In this document: positions 1-5,028 of the stretch, piece after piece
Layout: each line of letters opens with the position of its first letter
Position numbering within the stretch: position 1 is the stretch's first letter
Source of the DNA: Candidatus Egaibacter danicus
GTDB lineage: Bacteria; Pseudomonadota; Gammaproteobacteria; Burkholderiales; Burkholderiaceae
Assembly (NCBI GenBank): GCA_011391115.1
Contig: JAABRC010000165.1
Coordinates: 1-5,028, forward strand
Length of the DNA stretch: 5,028 nucleotides
Reading direction: 5' to 3'
Translations under genes and position numbers: made by a program
The notes under the pieces: generated by a model
The model's input: only the letters and a program-made list of their open reading frames with translations
Database searches by the model: none
What the model was told of the DNA's origin: nothing

Positions 1-486
<486 letters not shown>

Positions 487-488
487 GG

Positions 489-505
489 CGGGCCGGCAAA
501 GCCCG
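489..505 (+). terminator. Weak hairpin just after the ABC gene
   Basis: CGGGC (489-493) pairs with GCCCG (501-505) around a 7-base loop, starting 3 bases after the stop codon. No T-run follows (the next bases are TGTGTATG). It is therefore a poor intrinsic terminator and is listed only because of its position. A second hairpin follows at 511-530 (ATGTTGC/GCAACGT, one G-T pair, 6-base loop); the two together may act as a 3' end or mRNA-protecting structure. Confidence 0.25.
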
Positions 506-754
506 TGTGTATGTTGCTTCCTGGCAACGTAGAACGCAGCCGTCGGCGACCACACATACCCGCACCGATCTTGGTGTTGCCAGCGCCATGGCTGGGCGAG
601 GCTGTGCCAGGCGCGAGATTGCAGTGGAAACCCTGTGAGCCGCGCGGCGCCTGCTGCCCAATGTAGGGGGTTGACCCAGGACAAGCGGGCCCGTGTCCCG
701 CTCAGAATTCATCAGGGCAGATCCAAGGGGTCAGAAACAGTGGCGGCAAAAGGC

Positions 755-769
755 TGGCATGTTTCCCGC
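755..769 (+). promoter_or_regulatory. Candidate sigma-54-type promoter for the TonB-dependent receptor
   Basis: The sequence TGGCATG-TTTC-CCGC matches the layout of a sigma-54 promoter (consensus TGGCACG-N4-TTGC). The invariant GG is at 756-757 and the invariant GC at 768-769, exactly 12 bases apart. Mismatches are T for C at the sixth position and CC for TT before the GC. It would start transcription near 780, about 40 bases before the ATG. It is flanked by an interrupted inverted repeat: TCAGA and GAAACA at 731-739, and TGTTTC and TCTGA at 760-774. I see no better sigma-70 pair in this stretch. A match of this kind can arise by chance, and no enhancer-binding activator gene is in view. Confidence 0.3.
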
Positions 770-804
770 TCTGACTATTCATCCAAGGCATCAACTGCCA
801 TATC

Positions 805-810
805 GAGGAG
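805..810 (+). promoter_or_regulatory. Ribosome binding site of the receptor gene
   Basis: GAGGAG lies 9 bases before the ATG at 820. It supports that ATG as the true start over any upstream start in other frames, and the protein then opens with a well-formed signal peptide. Confidence 0.8.
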
Positions 811-819
811 TCCGCGCTC

Positions 820-3525
820 ATGTTCAAGAAGACCAGGATCTGCAACGGATTGATGTTGGCCTTTGGCGGCAGCATCGTCATCAGTGCACTGCCACTGGGG
901 GCTCAAGCACAGCGGGTTGAAATCACGGGTTCGTCGATCAAGCGGGTGGAGACAGAAGGCGCACTTCAGGTTCAGACGCTGACCCGGGCGGATATCGAGC
1001 GCACCGGCGTTCAAAGCACTGAACAGTTGCTGCGGACCGTGTCCGCCATGGCATCGTCGGGCCAGACACAAAGCTCGACCGGTACCGGGTTGGCCACCTA
1101 CGGTGCATCGACCATTTCGTTACGGGGCCTGGGGCAGGAGCGCACGCTGGTGCTGGTGAACGGTCAGCGCATGGCAGCGTTCTCCGACGGCACCACGGGT
1201 GCCACGAACGTGAACAACATTCCGCTGGCAGCGATCGAGCGCGTCGAGATTCTCAAGGACGGTGCGTCAGCGGTGTACGGCTCCGATGCCTTGGCGGGTG
1301 TCGTCAACTTCATCCTGAGGAAGAACTTCCAGGGCTACGAAATCGGCGGCACCTATGGCACGCCGACGGAAAGCGGCGGCGGACAGCAATACCAGGCGAA
1401 CATCATCGCCGGCTGGGGCGACCGGCCCGCGGACGGCTGGAACCTGACGGTCAGCGGCCAGTGGTCGAAAAACCAGGAGTTGATGGGTCGGGACCGCGCC
1501 TATTCGAAGACTGACACCGTCCTGCCCTACTACCGCGGCGGCGGCACGCCGCTGGGCAGCATCCAGGGCGCCTGGTTGCCTGGCGGTGGTGAGCTCAACG
1601 GCCCGGTCAATCTGCCCGACTTGCCATTCTCGTTTACCGGCACCGGCTATGGCAACCCTTTGGCGCCTGGCGGCCAGTGCGGCACGATCAACATGGTGCC
1701 GGCGACGAACACGAGTGCTGAAGGCCAACCCTACTGCGCCTTCGACACCGGACCATTTGTCGGGCTGCTCGGCGCTACCGAGACCGCTGCCTTGACCGCG
1801 AACTTCACGGCTCGCCTGACCGGCACCGCGGAGCTGTACGGTGACGCAATGTGGTCCCGAACCAAGTTCAATTCAAGCATCCAGCCGAGCCCGCTGCGGC
1901 ACGGGCCGGGCTTCACTGCCACCGATCCGCAGTTCGGTGCCCTGGGTATCGATCCGGTGCTGTTGATGAGCCCCTCCAACCCAAATTACCAGATCGCTTC
2001 CGACTACCTGACTGCGCAAGGCCTGGGTGGGCTGGTGGGGCAGCCGCTCAGCATCACTTCGCGCGTGTTTGACTACGGCAACCGCACCACCGAAGACGAA
2101 AGTACCCAGTCGAGGCTGGTCGGCGGCGTGCGCGGCGAGTTCATGAACCAGAGCTACGACGTCGTCGCCGGCTGGAACCAGAACAAGCTCAAGGGTACGG
2201 TCACGGATGGCTTCTTCTACCAGACGGGGCTTGCCCAGGCGACCCAGAATCCGGCCAATGCGTGGAATCCCTGGTCGCTGACGCAGACCCCGGAGTTCCA
2301 GGCCGCCGCTGCCGCCGCCAAGTATGTGGGGGGCACGCTCTCCGGCACCTCGAACCTGTATACCGTCCAGGGCACGCTGTCGGGCGACGTGATGACCCTG
2401 CCGGCTGGCACGATGCAGTACGCGGCCGGCTACCAGTTCCGCCGCGAAACGCTGAAGACGACGCCGGCAGCGGCGCTGGAGTTGGGGGACATCGCCGGCC
2501 TTGGCGGAGCCACGCTCCCGATTGACGCAAACCGCAATATCAACGCAGTGTTTGCCGAGTTGAACATTCCGATCGTCAAGAACCTCGACGCCGGCCTGGC
2601 CGTGCGCTTCGACGACTACAACGACGTGGGCAACACCACCAACTGGAAGGGCAACGTGCGCTGGCAGCCTATGCAGCAACTGCTGCTGCGCGGTTCCTAC
2701 GGCACCGGCTTCCGCGCGCCCACTCTGTCTGACCTGTTCACGCCGCAGACCCCGGGCACCTCTTCGCAGATCAACGATCCGGTCACGGGACAGACCGACT
2801 TCCAGACCACGTCGTTGACTGGCGGCAACCCGGACCTGAAGCCGGAAAAGAGCCGCAATATTGAACTTGGCGTTCGCTTGCGGATGGACCGGCTGTCGCT
2901 GGAAATGGCCGCTTTTTCCGGCAAATACACCAACCTGATTCAGGAGAAAAAGGATTTTGGCACCCTCGACGGCTTGCCCGCCAGCACTGCAAACCCGACC
3001 CTGTTCCAGACCGTCAACATCGACCAGGCGACGATCAGCGGTTTCGAGCTTCGGAGCAACCTGGTCTGGGGTGCGGTGGCTGGCGGGAAACTCAGCACAC
3101 CGTTCAGTTTTGGCACGACACGCGGGGTCTACGATGTCAGCGGTCTGCCGCTGAGCAGCATCGAACCCGCCAAACTGCTGATGGGGCTGAAGTATGAGAC
3201 TGCCGCCTGGGACCTCGCACTGGACATTGCCCACCATGCAGAAAAGAAGGCCAGCGATCTTGAGAGCCCTTACATACCGAAGTCCACCACGCAACGCCAG
3301 TTTTTGATTCCAGCGGCCACCACACTGGATTTGCATGGCCAGTGGCGACTGCAGAAAGATGTCAGACTCAACTTTGGCATCATCAACCTGACCGATCAGA
3401 AATACTGGAATTGGTCAGACGTGCAAGGACTGGCTTCCAACCCGACTGCGCCTCTGTTGCCGGTGGTGGATGCCTACACCCAACCTGGCCGACATGTGAA
3501 TGTGTCGCTGTCGATGGATTTCTGA
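820..3525 (+). CDS. TonB-dependent outer-membrane receptor, 901 residues
   Basis: This is a gated outer-membrane channel that takes up a scarce, bulky substrate using energy passed on by TonB-ExbB-ExbD. A signal peptide with a basic start (MFKK) and hydrophobic core ends at AQA|Q (residues 30/31). A short stretch with the sequence RVEITGSSIKR (32-42) follows and includes the probable TonB contact region. The plug domain spans about 48-168, with the family motifs ISLRGLG (99-105), LVLVNGQR (110-117), IERVEILKDGASAVYGSDA (139-157) and GVVNFI (160-165). The rest is the 22-strand barrel, with the conserved GTGFRAP (628-634), NPDLKPE (670-676) and FGIINLTD (852-859), and a C-terminal Phe as outer-membrane proteins require. 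Cys287 and Cys306 probably form a disulfide in an outer loop. The frame is intact and the length is normal for the larger receptors. The substrate is not evident: no iron- or cobalamin-specific signal is seen. The peptide-type ABC gene upstream hints at peptides (inference only). Confidence 0.95.
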   Translation: MFKKTRICNGLMLAFGGSIVISALPLGAQAQRVEITGSSIKRVETEGALQVQTLTRADIERTGVQSTEQLLRTVSAMASSGQTQSSTGTGLATYGASTISLRGLGQERTLVLVNGQRMAAFSDGTTGATNVNNIPLAAIERVEILKDGASAVYGSDALAGVVNFILRKNFQGYEIGGTYGTPTESGGGQQYQANIIAGWGDRPADGWNLTVSGQWSKNQELMGRDRAYSKTDTVLPYYRGGGTPLGSIQGAWLPGGGELNGPVNLPDLPFSFTGTGYGNPLAPGGQCGTINMVPATNTSAEGQPYCAFDTGPFVGLLGATETAALTANFTARLTGTAELYGDAMWSRTKFNSSIQPSPLRHGPGFTATDPQFGALGIDPVLLMSPSNPNYQIASDYLTAQGLGGLVGQPLSITSRVFDYGNRTTEDESTQSRLVGGVRGEFMNQSYDVVAGWNQNKLKGTVTDGFFYQTGLAQATQNPANAWNPWSLTQTPEFQAAAAAAKYVGGTLSGTSNLYTVQGTLSGDVMTLPAGTMQYAAGYQFRRETLKTTPAAALELGDIAGLGGATLPIDANRNINAVFAELNIPIVKNLDAGLAVRFDDYNDVGNTTNWKGNVRWQPMQQLLLRGSYGTGFRAPTLSDLFTPQTPGTSSQINDPVTGQTDFQTTSLTGGNPDLKPEKSRNIELGVRLRMDRLSLEMAAFSGKYTNLIQEKKDFGTLDGLPASTANPTLFQTVNIDQATISGFELRSNLVWGAVAGGKLSTPFSFGTTRGVYDVSGLPLSSIEPAKLLMGLKYETAAWDLALDIAHHAEKKASDLESPYIPKSTTQRQFLIPAATTLDLHGQWRLQKDVRLNFGIINLTDQKYWNWSDVQGLASNPTAPLLPVVDAYTQPGRHVNVSLSMDF

Positions 3526-3532
3526 GCGGCGA

Positions 3533-4246
3533 TCAAACAGGCTTTTGACGACACGCATCGGGGCAAGGTACAGCTTGCCAGGCAAGGGTGTCGATGCAAA
3601 TGTCAACCCGGTTTGGCGCTCCATCTGATGCGGGGACATGCAGCAGACGCCGTGCATTGCAGGTCGTGAAGCTGGCCAACGCGAGCTGGTTTGCCGGCGG
3701 CACTGGAATGTGGGCGCGCACTCTTCGAATATCCAGATTGACCACATGAACATCGGCCTGATGCCATCGCGCACGACCGAGCACATGCGCACTCTCCGTG
3801 TCAATCAGCAAATCATCCAGAGGCTGTTCCAGCAGGGTCCGCCGAACCCCCAAAAAACCGGGCCGAGCCAACCCTTCGTGGTTGCGATAGTCATGCACCA
3901 GCCCATCAAAAATGTCTTCGGCCTGCGGGTTGTAGGAAATCTCCCACAGTTCACTGCAAGCGCCAAATGCGACGACAAAGCTTTGTCGCCTGGCGTGCGT
4001 CCGAAGCACCAAGGGCGTGTGCAACACAGCCCCCGTTGCCAATGGGCTGGGCGTTGGCAGAACGTAGCTGCGAATTGTGCTGCCTTTGCTGTCCTGCAGC
4101 AACAGCCGCTGCGTCGGCGGGTCGGCTGTCAATCGCCACAAACCGTCGCTTGATCGGACAGTTTGCAAGTTGTCCGTCAGGGCGACTGCGCAAGCACCCG
4201 GCAGCCATGCGACCGGCGCGAAACGCAGCAACAGGCGACGGTTCAA
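3533..4246 (-). CDS. Exported 237-residue protein, shortened cytochrome-d1/propeller-like, third gene of the nir operon
   Basis: The function is unknown. The N-terminus (MNRRLLLRFAPVAWLPGACA) is a signal peptide with an imperfect lipobox, LPGAC with Cys19, so the protein is exported and may be lipid-anchored. Three or four strand groups follow that look like propeller blades: about 34-62, 78-107, 143-182 and 187-226. The stretch ELWEISYNP (99-107), DGLVHDYR (114-121), RPGF (128-131), PLDD (142-145) and VVNLDIRR (168-175) recalls, from memory, larger proteins annotated as cytochrome-d1-domain or NirF-like. Those have about 380 or more residues; this one stops after roughly half a propeller. 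It has six Cys (19, 97, 196, 217, 228, 232). The start is a TTG, 7 bases after the nirM stop codon, with an in-frame stop just upstream and only a weak Shine-Dalgarno, which suggests translational coupling. It could be a truncated relic or a compact partner of NirS. Confidence 0.72.
   Translation of the reverse strand: MNRRLLLRFAPVAWLPGACAVALTDNLQTVRSSDGLWRLTADPPTQRLLLQDSKGSTIRSYVLPTPSPLATGAVLHTPLVLRTHARRQSFVVAFGACSELWEISYNPQAEDIFDGLVHDYRNHEGLARPGFLGVRRTLLEQPLDDLLIDTESAHVLGRARWHQADVHVVNLDIRRVRAHIPVPPANQLALASFTTCNARRLLHVPASDGAPNRVDICIDTLAWQAVPCPDACRQKPV
3549..3593. repeat. Two-tier hairpin near the convergent gene ends
   Basis: An outer stem CGACAC (3549-3554) with GTGTCG (3588-3593) encloses an inner stem GGCAAG (3562-3567) with CTTGCC (3574-3579) and a 6-base loop. 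GGCAAG occurs again at 3581-3586. The structure starts 23 bases after the receptor stop codon and lies inside the 3' end of the opposite-strand gene. It could terminate receptor transcripts or stabilise their ends, but no T-run follows on either strand. The 7-base gap between the stop codons leaves no room for an ordinary terminator, so any terminator must lie inside a coding region like this one. Confidence 0.35.
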
Positions 4247-4253
4247 ACGATCG

Positions 4254-4559
4254 TCAAAGCTTCAGGATGTAGTCAACCGCAGTCTTCAGGTCGGCATCGC
4301 TGATTTTTGCTTCCGGGTTGGGGGGCATGGGAATCGGCCCGTAAACGCCGCTTCCGCCTTTGCGAACCTTCTCCATCACCTTGGCGCTGGCGTCCTGACC
4401 TTTGTACTTGGCAGCCACGTCCTTGTATGACGGTCCGACCAGCTTCTTTTCCTTGGTATGGCAGGCCAGGCAGCCGCCCTTGGTCAAAATCTCGTCCGGT
4501 GTGGCGGCCTGGGCACCAAAAGTCAGCGCAGCAGCCAGAAGCAGCAGTGGTTTTTTCAT
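4254..4559 (-). CDS. nirM: Cytochrome c551/c552, electron donor to nitrite reductase
   Basis: This is a small soluble periplasmic monoheme cytochrome c that most likely delivers electrons from the respiratory chain to NirS. The 101-residue precursor has a signal peptide ending at AQA|A (18/19). The mature part of about 83 residues matches the usual c551 size. Heme attachment is CLACH (30-34), with His34 as axial ligand. GPSYKDVAAKY (42-52) is the conserved segment after the heme. GPIPMPPN (74-81) supplies the sixth ligand, Met78. The C-terminal helix ends ILKL. An upstream in-frame extension of 14 codons exists, but the ATG at 4559 has a good ribosome binding site and gives a proper signal peptide. 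The gene lies 119 bases after nirS, as in pseudomonad nir operons where nirM follows nirS. NirC is the main alternative, but the PMPPN motif and overall sequence favour c551. Confidence 0.88.
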   Translation of the reverse strand: MKKPLLLLAAALTFGAQAATPDEILTKGGCLACHTKEKKLVGPSYKDVAAKYKGQDASAKVMEKVRKGGSGVYGPIPMPPNPEAKISDADLKTAVDYILKL

Positions 4560-4566
4560 TCGGAAA

Positions 4567-4574
4567 TTCCTTTT
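4567..4574 (-). promoter_or_regulatory. Ribosome binding site of nirM
   Basis: On the minus strand AAAAGGAA lies 7 bases before the ATG at 4559-4557. It decides the start in favour of this ATG over the in-frame upstream start at 4601, which lacks such a site. Confidence 0.75.
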
Positions 4575-4585
4575 AAAGTAATTGG

Positions 4586-4616
4586 AAAACCGCGCCAGCA
4601 ATCTGACTGCGGTTTT
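4586..4616 (-). terminator. Hairpin between nirS and nirM, possible attenuator or partial terminator
   Basis: A perfect 8-base inverted repeat, AAAACCGC (4586-4593) with GCGGTTTT (4609-4616), surrounds a 15-base loop. The A-tract and T-tract sit in the outer part of the stem, as in bidirectional intrinsic terminators. The GC part is only 4 pairs and the loop is large, so termination is probably incomplete. It lies 26 bases before the nirM start and could set the ratio of NirS to cytochrome, or mark an RNA processing site. Confidence 0.45.
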
Positions 4617-4648
4617 GAAAAGAGGTTGTCAGGCATCTTAGCAGGGCA

Positions 4649-4662
4649 GGGCAGAACTGCCC
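4649..4662 (-). repeat. GC-rich hairpin 16 bases after the nirS stop
   Basis: GGGCAG (4649-4654) and CTGCCC (4657-4662) form a near-perfect palindrome with AA in the centre. It overlaps a small direct repeat GCAGG-GCAGG-GCAG (4641-4654). There is no T-run, so it is more likely an mRNA 3' protecting structure than a full terminator. Confidence 0.4.
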
Positions 4663-4678
4663 GGCCGCTGCGCTCCTG

Positions 4679-5028
<350 letters not shown>

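Larger units (their letters stand above)
487..819. other. 333-base intergenic region, non-coding, rich in inverted repeats
   Basis: No convincing gene lies here. The short open frames that cross it are on both strands, lack ribosome binding sites and run into the neighbouring genes. The region contains several short inverted repeats: CTGGCAAC (521-528) with GTTGCCAG (576-583); CCAGC (580-584) with GCTGG (591-595); CAGGCGC (608-614) with GCGCCTG (647-653); the 10-base palindrome at 639-648; and AGCGGG (684-689) with CCCGCT (697-702). The last 70 bases hold the candidate receptor promoter and the ribosome binding site, listed separately. A TTGACC at 671-676 has no matching -10 box. I compared the region with the cobalamin riboswitch pattern, since receptors often carry one, and did not find its conserved boxes. 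Confidence 0.7.

Noticed and set aside
671..699. Sigma-70 promoter starting at TTGACC
   Set aside because: The position 17 bases downstream reads TGTCCC, which is not a -10 box.
571..730. Cobalamin riboswitch before the receptor
   Set aside because: The conserved boxes of that riboswitch, including the GCCACTG-type core, are absent; only general GC-rich stems are seen.
1873..3336. Long open frame of 487 codons on the minus strand inside the receptor gene
   Set aside because: It is an antisense shadow of a GC-rich gene: no ribosome binding site and a composition heavy in Arg, Ala and Gly. The plus-strand frame holds every conserved receptor motif.
3638..4153. 171-codon plus-strand frame opposite the d1-like gene
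   Set aside because: It has no recognisable motifs or signal peptide. The minus-strand frame is longer, sits in operon position after nirM and shows an export signal and recognisable motifs.
3533..4246. Naming the third gene nirF
   Set aside because: It is far shorter than NirF, and the motifs I can recall for NirF itself do not match clearly. The link is to the wider d1-like group only, so no symbol is given.
4560..4601. 14-codon N-terminal extension of the c551 cytochrome
   Set aside because: It would place charged residues before a perfect signal peptide, and it lies over the hairpin and the ribosome binding site of the shorter start.

Overview
The window looks like chromosomal DNA from a GC-rich, Gram-negative denitrifier, most likely a betaproteobacterium of the Burkholderiales type. 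The evidence is a TonB-dependent outer-membrane receptor with a classical signal peptide, a dissimilatory cytochrome cd1 nitrite reductase (nirS) followed by a c551-type cytochrome, and strongly GC-biased codons on the left side. The taxonomic guess rests on general resemblance only; no search was possible.

Layout. Positions 1-486 (+) hold the C-terminal part of the ATPase of a peptide/nickel-class (Opp/Dpp/YejF-like) ABC importer, whose start lies outside the window. Positions 487-819 are a non-coding gap of 333 bases rich in small inverted repeats. It ends in a candidate sigma-54-like promoter and a good ribosome binding site. Positions 820-3525 (+) encode a complete 901-residue TonB-dependent receptor. 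The right side is coded on the opposite strand and is read from right to left: the C-terminal 115 codons of nirS (5028-4679), a 119-base spacer with two hairpins, a complete cytochrome c551 gene (nirM, 4559-4254), and, 7 bases further, a 237-residue exported protein (4246-3533). The last protein resembles a shortened cytochrome-d1-type propeller. It converges on the receptor gene with only 7 bases between the two stop codons.

How the parts work together. The right-hand genes form the tail of a nir operon. NirS reduces nitrite to nitric oxide in the periplasm, and the c551 cytochrome is its likely electron donor. The third protein is exported and is probably co-transcribed, but its function is unknown. 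None of the usual heme d1 assembly genes (nirC, F, D, L, G, H, J, E, N) can be recognised downstream; the operon simply meets the receptor gene. The left-hand genes are a nutrient-uptake neighbourhood: an inner-membrane peptide-type importer and an outer-membrane TonB-gated receptor in the same orientation, possibly serving one substrate. The two halves also differ in base composition (about 67-73% GC in sampled lines on the left, about 52-53% on the right), so the convergent junction near 3526-3532 may be an old joining point.

I see no tRNA, rRNA, CRISPR array, insertion sequence or attachment site. I found no clear case for a wholly new biological system. The best candidates for a second look are the shortened d1-like protein and the regulatory region in front of the receptor.
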